Shown here: one piece after another, positions 34,029 through 46,067 of the stretch
How the letters are laid out: each line of letters begins with the position of its first letter
Position numbering within the stretch: the stretch's first letter is position 1
NCBI RefSeq assembly: GCF_020921035.1
Contig: NC_063156.1
Location: forward strand, 26,956,283-27,020,282
Reading direction: 5' to 3'
Source: Rhodamnia argentea
Lineage: Eukaryota > Streptophyta > Magnoliopsida > Myrtales > Myrtaceae
DNA: 64,000 nucleotides
Made by a program: the position numbers and the translations under genes
Notes under the pieces: generated by a model
What the model saw: only the letters and a program-made list of their open reading frames with translations
Databases searched by the model: none
Told to the model about the DNA's origin: nothing

Positions 34029-34300
34029 GCACGCGCATGAGAACACTTTTGGAGTAGGATTTCTGTTTCAAAAGTGCTTATGGAGCAGAAATTCATTTGA
34101 TATCACAACTTTTGGAGCATAATCCAGTCGATTATGCAACTTCATTTTTCTATTTCTGGAGCATTTTTTTTTTGTTGCTCTAGAAGTAGTTTTAAATACA
34201 CTTAAAGAAGATTTTTTTTTTTACTTCTTTCCAAAATTAGAAAAATTAACTTCCGGTGAGAAGTTAATTTCTAGAGCAGAAGTGTTGTCATGCGCGTCCT
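34029..34300. mobile_element. MITE with terminal inverted repeats, about 270 bp
   Basis: The left end reads acgcgcatgagaacactttt. The inverse of the right end reads acgcgcatgacaacacttct. The arms continue with inverted similarity and T-rich runs in the middle. No coding capacity. Ends are like those at 21640. Confidence 0.75.
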
Positions 34301-34329
34301 AATTATCCCAATTCACGTACTTTTCAATC

Positions 34330-34353
34330 TGCATCTATCTTGATTCTTGGATC

Positions 34354-34385
<32 letters not shown>

Positions 34386-35880
34386 AATTATTTTTACAAT
34401 GAGCATGTACGAACCACTACCCGATTCTGAGTTAGATTATGGCTTTTCTAAATGCATTTTAACTTTTATTATACATAAGACAACTCATCATCAATGAAAT
34501 TTACCTTTGAAAATAATAATAACAATAAAAACAACAATAGCAGCAGCAGCAACAATAGGGATGATTGCGGATTAGGTAGTTTGCTTTTTTATGATGAGAA
34601 TTCTTAATGTTAGTCGATTATGCAGTACAACATTTAATAATAACAAATAATTTGATGAGAATTTGCAGACTGGAGAATGAATAACAGTGGATGGGATATT
34701 TTTAGTTTAATCAACATTAAAGCATGTAATTGGGATTCGAATGAAGTAGATTAGCACTCATAAATGTTCCAAAATCACATCATCTAACAATCATTGACTG
34801 TAACAGCTCATTGGGTTCATGCAACACATTGTTTACATATTCTTGTAGATCCTCGCTGAACGATTACTTGAGGGACGTACTCCGATGTGGTAGCGTCACG
34901 TGCTAGAGACAATTCACCTAGTACGACATTGTCTCTAGGGTCCTTGCGGCCATTTGTCCAATCGAAATTAATCTTGTCAAGAAACCATTGAGAGCCGTCG
35001 CCGTCAGAGATTGCAGAACCAGTGCAATGCCGTGATTGCCAATCGACATGGGAACCCGAAGAGAGAGAGAGACATTGTTTCCGATGGTTGCATGTTGATG
35101 TCCTGGCGAGGTACACCGATGCCGGGGTTGGAGTCGGAAGATTGGTTGAGTTGATGATGTTCTCGGATTCTGGTTGGCATGCTTAGAAAAACTGTAGTGC
35201 CTTGCTTTCCGTCACTTTCTTCCTTTTTAAATCGAATTTCAAACAGAACAATCTGCAATTTACATACCAAAGCAAACATCAAGGGGTTAATAAATTTACG
35301 GTTTTTTATCAAATAATTTAAATCCAGATATATAAAAAAAAGATAACCGGTTTGGCTTCTCACGATTTTCCTACGTAATGAAACCCTAGGATGCATGGCA
35401 ATGAATTAACAAAGGTAGAACAAGAGGATTTGACTCACTTCTTGTTTAAGCATGGAGTACTCGTGCATAATCCAAGTTCCTTTGGCCACGTTTTCGCTTT
35501 CGGAAGACAAGCCGGGAGATCTTTGAAGCCGCTGGTTTTTGCACCATTCCAGTATCCCAAACCCGCCATTCTTTCCGCTCTAGACTTCTTCATCTTGGGC
35601 TTGGTGAAGACGTATAAGCTTTTTTCCGTCTTTTTGTCGAGGAATTTCCATGGTTCCTTCTCATACATATCGAACTCGTGGATGAATTCAGGAAACACCG
35701 AATCCCCTCTCACCCTATGCGCAAGATAATAGAAGAAGAGCTGCTCGTCGGACGGACAAAACCGATAACCGATGGAATTGTATCCACCATTCTTCCTCTC
35801 CTTTTTTTTTTTCTCTCTCTCAAGAATTATTTGGGACTCTTCAATTATGATAACGATCTTATATAAGCTCTCCGAAAGAC
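34330..35880 (-). repeat. NAC locus duplication, unit 1
   Basis: The stretch from about 34330 (ctgcatctatcttgattctt) to about 35880 (aactcttcaatt..aacgatcttatata) is colinear with 38370-40180. The shared parts include intergenic DNA on both sides of the NAC gene, so this is a DNA-level segmental duplication with an offset of about 4.1-4.3 kb. A (CT)n run at 34356-34385 is expanded in unit 1 only. Confidence 0.8.
34817..35790 (-). pseudogene. NAC-domain gene, decayed paralogue
   Basis: Colinear with the NAC gene at 38834-40086. The ATG at 35788-35790 is followed by a one-base deletion near codon 6, which throws MVDTIP out of the IGYRFCPSDEQLFFYYLAHR frame that is otherwise well kept. Around 35500 about 50 bases corresponding to the GHKRHFNFKV block (NAC subdomain D) are gone; afterwards WIMHEYSM is in another frame. 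Exon 2 starts after a CAG acceptor at about 35253 (IVLFEIRFKKEESDGKQG) but a further deletion near 35050 shifts the frame, and the tail (SDGDGSQWFLDKINFDW) is in a different one. A functional NAC protein cannot be read without several corrections, so it is a pseudogene. Confidence 0.85.
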
Positions 35881-37200
35881 TTTCCGTTTTTAGAATAATA
35901 CATAAATAATGTATTTGCTATCGTAATAATCCAAACAAAAATAAGTGACTAAACACGCGCCGTCCATCCTCGCCCGACCAATACTTACATGATCACCAAT
36001 TACTTTTGAAGTTACATTCTAGTCATAAATTTGTCCACGTCCCATAACCTTATTTCAAGATATGATAGATATGAAAATAAGATACTAATTACTAACTACT
36101 TTTCAATTTAGTAACTGATTTACGGTTTTACCGACTTATTTTTATACTATATGGAATGAATGTGAAAATCTGTCGTCGTCCATAAAGGGGAGGGTGTCGG
36201 TTAAAAAGGGAAAAAGAAGAAGAAGGGAAAATAGACTAGGCATAAAAAATTCTGCCAAGAGTTAGAAAACGTTATCAACTTACTAAATATTTTTTTTTCT
36301 GGTCAAACTTACTAAAATGTTTTAATTAAAACTGTAATATTTTAATGGCTGAGTGAATGGTAAATTTTACCATTTACTCTTACATAAAAAAAAAAGATCA
36401 ATCTCTTTCCATCACAAGTCGACCATTCATCTATTTACCAGAAACTACGATTTTTGATGTTAACAAATGCGAATCATAAATCGACAAAGAGATACGTATA
36501 AGAAGGCAAATTACCTAGTCAGCAATCAACGAAATTATGTACATGCTATTATTATAAAAATATATAAACCTCCCGCACCGGATAATTTGCGTACCCGACA
36601 CATATCTATGAAGGCCTAGCATGCATACAATATCATACCGAAAAATACTTCACATCGTTTCAAATGATTACTTCATAAAGGGTGGGGCTATTTCCATCTT
36701 CTAGTAACTATGTTCAACTCAATTTTCACTAAGATAAACAAAATGGCCCTCGATGGTTTCTGTATTTGTTGAGTTTCTTTCAATTTAGTTACTTTCTTTT
36801 ATAGCTTTCTTCAAATTTAAACTTATTGTTGTTTAGAAATTAAAAATTAGTCTCTTATTCATTATTACCTTTATCGTAATTTATTCTTTCTTCGTCCTTT
36901 CTACCTTCAGTGCTGACCCTTGCGGTGAATTTGGTATTCGGTTTAGTATCAGAAAAAAGAAATCAAGAAGTCTTTTTTCATATCGAAGAGTTGGTTCCCT
37001 TCTACCAATTCACTCGTATACGAAGCATAAAAGAGATAAAAGGATTATTTTAAACACATGTTATTCTTAATTATATCAATTAGATCCAACATAGAAATAG
37101 AAAAAAAAAGAGTTTAAAAGGAGGAAACACAAGGTTAACCGACCCAAGGCAACGGCCGCTTGAAAATGAACTGAAAAATATCTTGGTCGTTTGATAAGGA
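35881..37200. other. Intergenic between the NAC copies, no gene
   Basis: AT-rich with many homopolymer runs. No frame above 60 codons worth noting. Confidence 0.5.
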
Positions 37201-38350
37201 AAATCTAATTTGATTTCTCGCATTGTTGTTTGGCCAAAAATTACTTACATGGACATTAGGCATCTTACGTGGTATGACTAGTGTTAACGTGGATTATTTT
37301 TTTGTAAATTTAAAAGAAATTAAATTTTTATTTTTTTTAGTTTAATTTTAATTTATCTTATTCCCTTCTTCCTCCATCGCAATTGGCCGGCGATGGCCAA
37401 AAGCGAACCCAGGCTTGCCAGCACGCGTTTGTGGCCGATCGCCAGCCGTCATCGAGGCCTAATGACCAACGGAGGATGAAGCAAGAAAGAAAATAAGAGA
37501 AAAGAGCTAATTTTATTTAATGGTCAAGAATGCATTGATGAATGCCATAGTTTAACTTAACAATCATGAAGTGGTGCGTACATGCTTTGTCAAGAAAGTA
37601 AAAATTAAAAGAAAATCTTTTGAAATTTCTATGTACGTACAAATATTCAATTTCGTTTATTTTATTGGAGATGGATGTGGCCATGTGGGTATGCAAACGC
37701 TAGCCGTTTTTAATCGTTGGAGATGTCGGGGAGAGTATAATGCTCTTTTGAAGTACGATAGATTCTTTGGACCAAAAAATTACGATAGATTCAGAGGATC
37801 CGAGGAAAAACAAAGGAGGGCCAACGCTATATGTGAAATATAATATTAGAATGAGGGTGTCCATTAAAAATTACAACTAAGTGTTTTTTTTAGTGAAAAT
37901 AAAATATTTTTCTAAAAATGATTACTTGTGATCCGTATAAAAATGAACAACGAAAGGATGTTTGGCCAACGCTATAAGAAAATGAAATATTTTCTAAAGT
38001 TTTAAAATGCAAATAGGGTTTGGTAAAGTCTATTTTAAAAAACATTTAAAAACCAAGGCTTCGAAATGTTGTTTGGTGAAAAAATTTGTAAAATATTTTT
38101 TTTTTGAAAAAAAAAAAGGGCGGCCGGCGGTGGCGGCAAGAAAGGTGAAAATTAAAATAATAAAAGATTGTTTGTGTTGCATATAAAAATGAATGAATGA
38201 AAAGTATTTTCAATGTCGATGATAATATCTTAAATATACATTATTGTTGATAATAAAAAACTTTTTTCATTAATTAATTACTTTATGAGATATATTGATC
38301 GCTTTTAGGAAAATATTTTCTAAATCATACTATTATTGGACGATTGTCGT
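37200..38350. mobile_element. Nested MITE remnants
   Basis: 37230-37560 holds a degraded GC-cored foldback remnant (aattggccggcgatggcc; compare 59390-59480 'cgaccggccggtgatgacc'). 37870-38340 holds Tourist-like arm sequence (aaaatatttttctaaaaatg; gaaaagtattttcaatg) interrupted by a GC patch ggcggccggcggtggcgg. Both seem to be fragments; exact ends are unclear. Confidence 0.45.
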
Positions 38351-38833
38351 CTCAACATATTTGTTGTTCAATCTGCATCTATCTTGATTCTTGAATCTAG
38401 TCTCTCTTACCATCTTTATTTATTTAGATTTGGATAAGCATGTAGCCACCACTTCATGACTATTAAGTCGAGTTAGGGCTTTCCATAATGCATTTTAACT
38501 TGTTGTATACATAAAAAAAAAAAAAAATAGCTCATCATATATAATTTGATAGTGTTCATATAATGTTGATGATTGCTGACTAGGACTACGTAGAATGGAG
38601 AACTAACGACATTTAAGCATGTAAATGGGATTAGGATTGGACGAAAAATATTGGTTATTTATGAATGTGGCAAAATCACATCATCTTAGGTTCATCAATT
38701 CCAAGGGACAATCCAGTAATACAATGCGTTGCTTGGATATTCTTATAGATCCTCGTTGAGTGGTCGCTCCCTTGTTGGAGGTGAGCCACCTAGTATGACA
38801 CCGTCCGTCTTTAGGGTCCTCATAAACTTTGGT

Positions 38834-40086
38834 CTAATCAAAACTAATGGCTTTAAGTATCCATTGACAGCCATCACCATCATCGGTATCCTCTTCCATG
38901 ATTGTGGATGCAAGTAAATTTGCAATTCCGTTGGATGTTGCATTGTCCGTGAAGGTTTGCTCCATTGGCCTTCTTCCTCCGCCGACGGAATCCTTAGCAC
39001 CCGGCATGGTATGTGTAGAGATTGCTAAGCACGGGCGAGATGCCAAAGCCAAGACGTCCTCCTTTGAACCCGTGCAATACAATCGTTGCCGCTTAACGTG
39101 AGGACCGAGACACATCGTCTTCGACGGTTCCATGCCAATGTCTTGGTGAGGCGCATCGATTTTGTTGATGAAGTGGGAAGAATTCTTAAGTCCACGATTT
39201 TCTCCGATTTTGATCGGCATGCCGATAACTAGCGTCTTACCTTGTTTTCCATCGCTTTTTTCCTTTTTAAATATGATTTTGCACAGAACAATCTGCAAGT
39301 TACGGATCAAAGAAAACCCTAAGGCGTTAAAACATTCATGACGTCTCATCAAATAAAGTCATGTAGAATATAACCTAAGTTGATTACATGAATGCATTGT
39401 GATTAACGTGGCTTTCAAAGAACGAGAAAAAGAAAAAGACAACTCGTTGGCTTTCAAGATTTTTTTTTTTTCACATAATGAAACCCTAAATTAGCATAAT
39501 GAACTCTAGAATATTTATCGTCAAATAATCGGAAAAGAACCAACAACTTTCCAAGGTTTATTAGAGAGACACTCACATAATTCAAAGTCTATGATCTCTT
39601 CTTGTGAAAAATTAATTGAAAAACCTAATTAAGATCGACGAACATGGCAATAAATTAACAAAGCCCGAACAAGAGAATTCGACTCACTTCTTGGTTTGGC
39701 ATGGAGTACTCGTGCATAATCCAAGATCCTTTGCCGGTGTTTTGGCTATCGGAAGAGGAGCTATCTTTCACTTTAAAGTTGAAGTGTCTCTTGTGACCAA
39801 GGACATCGCCATGGCAATTTTTGATGTCGGTGGTTTTCACCCCCTTCCAGCATCCCAAACCCGCCGTTCTTTCCACTCTAGACTTCTTCATCTTAAGCTT
39901 GGTGAAGACGTACAAGCTTTTCTCCGCGTTCTCGTCGTAGAATTCCCACGGCTCCTTCTCATACACGTCGAACTCGCGGATGAATTCGGGAAACACCGAA
40001 TCCCCTCTCACCCTGCGCGCTAGGCAATAGAAGAGTTGTTCCTCGGACGGACAAAATCGATATCCGATGGGAAGCGCATCCGCCAT
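38834..40086 (-). CDS. NAC-domain transcription factor
   Basis: Two exons on the minus strand: 40086-39688 (133 residues) and 39292-38834, with a GTGAGT donor and a CTTGCAG acceptor in phase 0; product 285 residues. NAC proteins are plant nuclear transcription factors binding CACG-core sites through the N-terminal domain. Subdomain A reads LPIGYRFCPSEEQLFYCLAR, C reads YVFTKLKMKKSRVERTAGLG and CWKG, D GHKRHFNFKV then SWIMHEYSM, and E, after the junction, IVLCKIIFKKE. The domain is somewhat divergent (CWKG for YWK; few basic residues). The last codon before the stop aligns with a tryptophan codon in the paralogue, so this protein may have lost about 50 C-terminal residues. It could still be functional, but expression is not shown by sequence. 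Confidence 0.85.
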
Positions 40087-40151
40087 TCTTCCACTCTTCT
40101 CTTTACGTCTCTCTCAAGAACTATTTGAGACTCTTCAATTCGTAATAACGA

Positions 40152-40162
40152 TCTTATATAAC
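40152..40162 (-). promoter_or_regulatory. TATA box of the NAC gene
   Basis: On the minus strand this reads GTTATATAAGAT, about 70 bp upstream of the NAC start codon. The same element is kept upstream of the pseudogene copy (about 35860). Confidence 0.6.
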
Positions 40163-40884
40163 TCTCTACGCTTTCCTTTTAGCCGGGGAAATTGTACATT
40201 TATAATAGAGATAAGCATGAAAAAATAAGCATGAAAAAATAGTTATAAACTCTACGAGTGTGCTAACCCAAATCCTTTGCAGCAACATCGGATCAAATCC
40301 GAATGATTCCAACATACGTGAAAACAATCTTTAGGGCAATCCTTAGGCTTTAAGTTATTAATTTTACCGTTTAATCAAGCGGTGTGGTTCAAGGAGATGT
40401 TGTGTTTTCAATATATATCCCCAAACTTGTGCGTGGATTGATTATCCCCACCGTTGATCCACGCGGCCCATCTGCCTCGAGCACCGCTCGACCGTCCGCC
40501 CCATCCACTAACTTACAATTCAATTAACTAACTGATTTACCGGCTTTGATTTGAACCCGCGAATCTGGAGAGTCCAGCTGGTGCCCGAAGAAAAGGCCCA
40601 TGCCCAACCCTAAGAGTCCAGCCCACTTGCTGTGTCCGGCAAGAGAGTTCAAATTCTTCGCTCATTGTGAATTTTCAACTACGCCCTCGGAAGCTGACGG
40701 CAATTCTCTCTAGCGGTCCGAAACAAATGGAGGGTAAATCCGTAAAATCGCGATCACATATCCCCCCCACTTTCCCTCGATTTGTTTCGCATCCCACGCT
40801 TCCCTTTCTCCATCAATTCGAAATCCCGAATCCGTTTACGGCAATTTTTCGCGAAGAAAAATCTCCAGAAGAGCACACTAAGAT

Positions 40885-43136
40885 ATGGTGAGAATTTTTT
40901 GTTAATCTGTAGATGCGTCTCTGTTGATCTCCAGATCTTAGGTGTTCGAATTCGTGATGTAGCTGGCGCTAGGGTTTTTATTTTGAATTCTCTCCCTTGT
41001 TCTCGATCCGTGAATCGCTTTGCTCAGCTCGCTTTGTGTGGAGGTGAGAAATGGTGTTTTTCTTTAGCTCGGGGGTGCGATTGTCAGTCAGAATTTCGGT
41101 TTCTTGTGGCCGCATTGTGCGTGCGATGCCTGATTTAATCGTGATCGAGCAGCTAGTGCTGCTTGGGAAGGCATGGAACAAAAGGCGGACGAGCGTGAGC
41201 TTCCTTCTAGGTTTTCTGAGGCTGGATGGAAGTGGTGTGGAAATGGTTTAGTCGGAGGGCGTTGTTTAGTTGAGCTTGGAATTTCAATTTGTGTGTCTGG
41301 TTATGCGTGGTACTGGTGGGTTTAGTTTTTCTGGAGAAGAAATCTCTTCGATTATTGTCATGCTTGGTCTAGTGTTCCGCTTTGGAGGGCTTCTGCTAGT
41401 GAGGTCCTAGCTCTAGGAAGCTGGTTGCATCAGGGTAGTCAGATCTGTATGTAATTTGCATATTTTGTCTTGGATAGCATCTGTGAAGGGTAGTTTCAAA
41501 TTGGAGCTTCTGCAATTAGTCAAGTTAGGTGGTTCCAGTGACTTGCCAATCTGCTGGTTGGCAGTGATTTATCTTAGTTTTTTCCATTTCAGTGGACAGG
41601 TAACATAGTTTTATGTTTTGCTGCATCAATAAGATGTCATGTGGTGAGTGGGTGGAAAATGTTGATGGTGGAATGTACCTAGTTAATTTTCTTTAGGAGA
41701 TTGGCTTGCAATGTGTATTGTCAAGGGGAAGAATTATTCATTTAATGAATGGAGTTACGCTGGTTAGTTCCTGCTTGGAAATGGCAAGCTTCTTCATGAG
41801 CATGTGATGAACCATTTTTCTTCTTTCTCTCCAATAGATTTACATTTTATCTTTGAGGTGCAAGTAATGTTCTTGCACTTTTAACCATTCTTGTCTCCTA
41901 TTTTTGCAGGACGGGCATGACTCAGAAAAGCAGAGCACTGCTGATATGACAGCTTTTGTAAGTTCTCAAGGCTTAGATTTCTTTACAGATTTGAAAGAAC
42001 TCTATTGGGTTAGCTCTGTCTGGTCAAAAGATTTGTATGAACTCTTGATTAGCTAGTGTTAGTGATGGTATCTTGGGCATCTCAGGCATAATTAAATAAG
42101 TTGGATGATGACAAATATTTGGTAATGATTAGGTCATGCATCTTCTTTCATCTAACAAAGCAAATTTACGATGATAAAAATCTTATTGGCTCTATTTTAC
42201 AGTACTGCAACAAGAGCTTTTATCTAATGTGGCTATTCATTTCAATTTCTAGGAAGACAGAGAAGAAACCTTTCATTTTGTGCATAGAGTTTTTTGTGCT
42301 GCCTGATGGAAGTTAGCTCCCATTTCTGAATCCTTTGCTAAATAATTGTGTTTCTTTTATAGGTGCAAAATCTTCTTCAGCAGATGGTAAGTTTGTTCTA
42401 TGCATGGTGGGGATGTTTTCTGTGGTTACCCTTTCAGAACGTCTAACAATATTGCTTATTTGTGTCCAATTGCAGCAATCAAGGTTCCAGACTATGTCAG
42501 ATTCCATCATTACAAAGAATATCCTTTCCTTACATTGCATGTGACCTGCATTTCAAATGCATAGTATCTTTAAATGACTTATACTGATTTATGTTTTCTG
42601 GGCATACAAGGACTGTGATCAGACATATGAATGACTTTGTTATCTACACTCTTTGGCTTGGATATTATGGGAGGAGGAGAGTAACTGAAGATAGTAGGTC
42701 TTGGTGAGGGTTGGTCAGCATTAGGCCTTGCCCTTCTCCCTAGCTTTGCTGCTAACATCCACTCACATTCGTAGCAATAGCATAATGCTGAGGCTTGCTA
42801 GAGTAGTGCATGTGTGTCCGGTACAATTTATCTTGATGAAAATTTACAAGTCGATAGGAATGCGGATTCTCTTTGAAATTGCATAAGGAAAGTAGGTTCC
42901 ACTCTCTTTTCTATTTTTTGTCATTTTTTTTACCTCTGACAAGTAAGACAGAGTTTTATGCTTCCATTTAAATGTCACGATCTCTTGTTTTCTTTGACCA
43001 CGATGCACTTGATGAGATGGGCACCCGAATCGATGAACTTGAGCAGAGCATCAACGATCTTAAAAATGAGATGGGGATAGAGGGCTCTCCATCTCCTGCC
43101 CCTTCCAAGCAGAAGTCAGCTGAAGATTCAGCTTGA
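40885..43136 (+). CDS. HSBP: Heat shock factor-binding protein (HSBP)
   Basis: Five coding exons: 40885-40887 (ATG only), 41910-41957, 42363-42386, 42476-42518 and 43009-43136. The product is 81 residues. HSBP is a small coiled-coil protein that binds heat shock factor trimers and dampens the heat-shock response in cytosol and nucleus. The conserved core is clear: STADMTAFVQNLLQQMQSRF, QTMSDSIITKIDEMGTRIDE, LEQSINDLKNEMG, with heptad hydrophobics; the C-terminal tail is Ser/Pro/Lys-rich. Introns 1-3 are GT-AG. Intron 4 (42519-43008) has ATATCCTT at its start and AC at its end, see its own entry; only this junction joins ITK to IDEMG in frame. An exon holding only the start codon is unusual but gives MDGHDSEKQST, the expected N-terminus. 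Confidence 0.93.
42519..43008 (+). other. U12-type AT-AC intron in HSBP
   Basis: The exon ends acaaaga and the intron begins ATATCCTTTC, the exact minor-spliceosome 5' splice consensus (ATATCCTT). The intron ends ATGCAC before ttgatgag. A branch-site-like TTCTTTGAC lies at 42990-42998, with its A 11 bases before the 3' end, where U12 branch points sit (consensus TTCCTTRAC). No GT-AG pair nearby restores the conserved KIDEMG reading. Length is 490 bp. Confidence 0.85.
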
Positions 43137-46067
43137 AACAGTTCAATGAGCATATGGTTGAAGGATGTGGTGTTCTTGGGGTTTTTTTTTGGAATTCGTA
43201 CGACTGAGAGTATGATAATACCTCTTTTTGTGTCTTTCTTTCTTTCCTGTGGCTTTATGTTTCCTTTTTTCATCAGACTGTCGCTTTTTGTTGAGCTGAG
43301 ACCTTTTATGACGTCCTCATGTCTTACAATCACAGTTTCTGATGTATTAATTTAGAAGCATATAGAAGTTGAAATCCTTTTTAGATCCTCATTCTATTTG
43401 GTTCTGTTGCATGATCAATGTTGCGTTAGGATGCATATCACCTAACAAGATAGGATAAAATAACACGTGAAGAGTGGGGATGGTGCTGCTGATGAAAAAA
43501 CAGTATAATAGCTGAATCTCCGTAGTTGAGTGGATCTTGGTGGCATTGTGCGTGGACGATGTATAAAACATTGAGGTGCATGGTATATGTAAATCCAGCA
43601 GTGCTCTAGATGCTGATGGTGTTTGGTAGTACTTTCACTGAATGTGTGGGGGAAGGGCAGATTTTTTGCTAATTCTGACTGAGAGTTCGAATCATGTCAG
43701 TGTTCGACCGTGGCATTGTTAATACCGTATTACAGCCATGGGTCATTGCACTGTAGACCACGCAATGTTTGTATCCATGGTTTGATAACCCTCCAAACTG
43801 TGAGCTGGTACAGATGGACTCTTGAGAATGTGATAACCAGAACGGAAGATTCAGCTTCTCCATCGCATCTGTGAGTTATGTGCTAGTGGCATGGCGGCTT
43901 TCTAATGAGACTTGGAGATCCAAGCTGTCTCAAGTCGCAAATAGAGTTGCAAATAAAGTCTAGATTCAGTTTGAGATTGTAAGATTTGTCGACACCTAAA
44001 GAAATTTGCCGAGTGTTCGTGGGAATTAGGAGCATTGCATTTCACCAGTAATTAGGCATCTTTTTTGTCAATAAACCAAGAGTTGACTTATTCCTTTTCA
44101 GGTTTGAGCAAAAAAGTCTAACTCTGGATCAAAAATTAGAAAAATGTGGAGAGATTCTATATATCTGTCAATTTAACATAGGCATGTAGAATTAGGCGTT
44201 TAGATTTCAAATGTTCATGAAATTGGCCCATGGGTGACTTTTTGGTCACACCGATGAATTTGATCTTTGACCGAAAAGATTATAATTTCATTGGTTTCTA
44301 AACTTCTTTTTTAGACATTTGATTTAGGGTAAGTGACATTTTGAGATCTCAGACCTGATTAAAAAGCTTCAACCTATGAAATCAATCTATCATTCATAAT
44401 ATTTTATTGAGCGCCAAAGGATTTGAGTTATTTAAACTCATACCTCTTAAGATCGTGTCACTTGACGTGACCACACAAAACCCTAAAAAAGAATAAAGCC
44501 CATTCATTTTCCCATTTTGGAGGGGTAAGTGACGGCACAAGAAGAGGACGAAAATTCCCCTCTTTGAGGAGTTGTTCAATGACTGTGGCTGATTAGTAAA
44601 AGCGAATGACATTGATGCTCAATGGAGGAGATTGATGGAGGTCGCAGGCAGACGGTAGCTAAGTAAAACGAGACGATCGGTCTGGTATTTTCCAGGTGGC
44701 TCCATGGATGTTCAAAGCGAGTTTCAGGCTAGGGCCTAGATTAGATTTTGATGGGTTTGGGTTTAATTTGATTCTAATAGATTGGGGCTTTAGTTGGTTT
44801 TGTCTTCCAGAATGGGCTTGGATATGTTCACATTCAAAGTTGGGCTTGTGAGATTTTTCAATTGAAAGAGGCTTAAACTCAATTTGAACTTAACTCATGG
44901 GGGTTGCTGTCATTGTGTTTAATAACAAGGATGTCCATATTTTTTGTTCTGCATTTCATTGAATTGAGGTCCTTTTTCTACTTTTTTTTTTTTTTGTCGT
45001 CTTTGTACTCATGCATGGACATCGTTTAGTGACTCAGGGTCAAAAAATGGACAAAGACCGTGTCAATCACTTAGGCAACAGACTGATCAAGTTAGGAAAC
45101 CGAAAGGGCAATAATTAGACAATTAGTGTGATCAGTTCTCCGATCCTAAATCTATGATTGATGAGTATACTCCCACGCGTCATTTGGTTTCTAGTTGGCC
45201 TCAATAGGATAGTGAAAACTCCTCTTATAGACTTCTCATAGTGTTAATCGGATTAAAATAAATATTTCAATGCGTGCAAAATAAGGATTTGGGAGCACCT
45301 GTGTCGATTGAGGACTTTTGGTCCCAACTCGACATTGCTTCTAAATCTGTCTTCCCCCATCATGCCCACATCAGGAGGGTCACCACAAGATTGAGAAATG
45401 GAATCCGCAGGCATCTCCTATTTGGCAATCGCTCAAACTTTTGTGATATAACGCGAAAGCTAATCAGATCTTGCAATTAAATCAATGCAAAATCACCAGA
45501 GACATAAAACGAGGAACAACAAAAAACACTAGAGAATTACTTGGTTCGGTTTGAGCATCGCTACTTATTCCACGAGGAGAGCCATAAACAAATAATCTAC
45601 TAATCAATCGAAGAATCACAGAGTTATAATCACTCACATCTCTCACACCTAGATTAAGTCATAAGCGAACTCACAAATGTTCTCTCACAGTTTCTCACAA
45701 GAAACTCACATAAGAGAAATTTTGGTACTCTTCTTATTTGCTTTGTGTTATATTTATTCAAACTAGGAAACATGTTTGGGCAAACCTATTGAAATCATGA
45801 AACTTGTTCAAACTAGACACATATTGTCGACACAAACGATTAAATTTGCTTGAGATGAGCTGTAAATCCCATGCAAAATGCAGACCCAGGTAAGCAAGAA
45901 AACAAGATGAACTGTGATTCCGTGAGCAACAAACACATGAAAACATACGTACGTGCACATGTACGAATAAGGACAGTCCATCAAAACTTCCGACAAAAGG
46001 TGAAGTTTTGGACGACTCCATAAATGCTGCAGGCTCAGAAGGCCGACAACCTCGAGAACCGGATTCA
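43137..46067. other. Intergenic, 3' flanks of HSBP and RALF
   Basis: HSBP 3' UTR probably extends to about 43350. The stretch 45480-45780 (acttggttcggtttgagc, tattccacgaggagagcc) resembles the primer-side text of some copia-type LTRs, but I find no matching ends. No gene is supported in 44000-46000. Confidence 0.4.

Larger units (their letters stand above)
38370..40180 (-). repeat. NAC locus duplication, unit 2
   Basis: Partner of 34330-35880. It shares ctgcatctatcttgattctt at its left side and the TATA-containing promoter segment at its right side. Confidence 0.8.

Noticed and set aside
45480-45780. Possible copia LTR fragment (acttggttcgg...ccacgaggag)
   Set aside because: Resembles text common near some plant LTRs, but neither ends nor a target duplication could be found.
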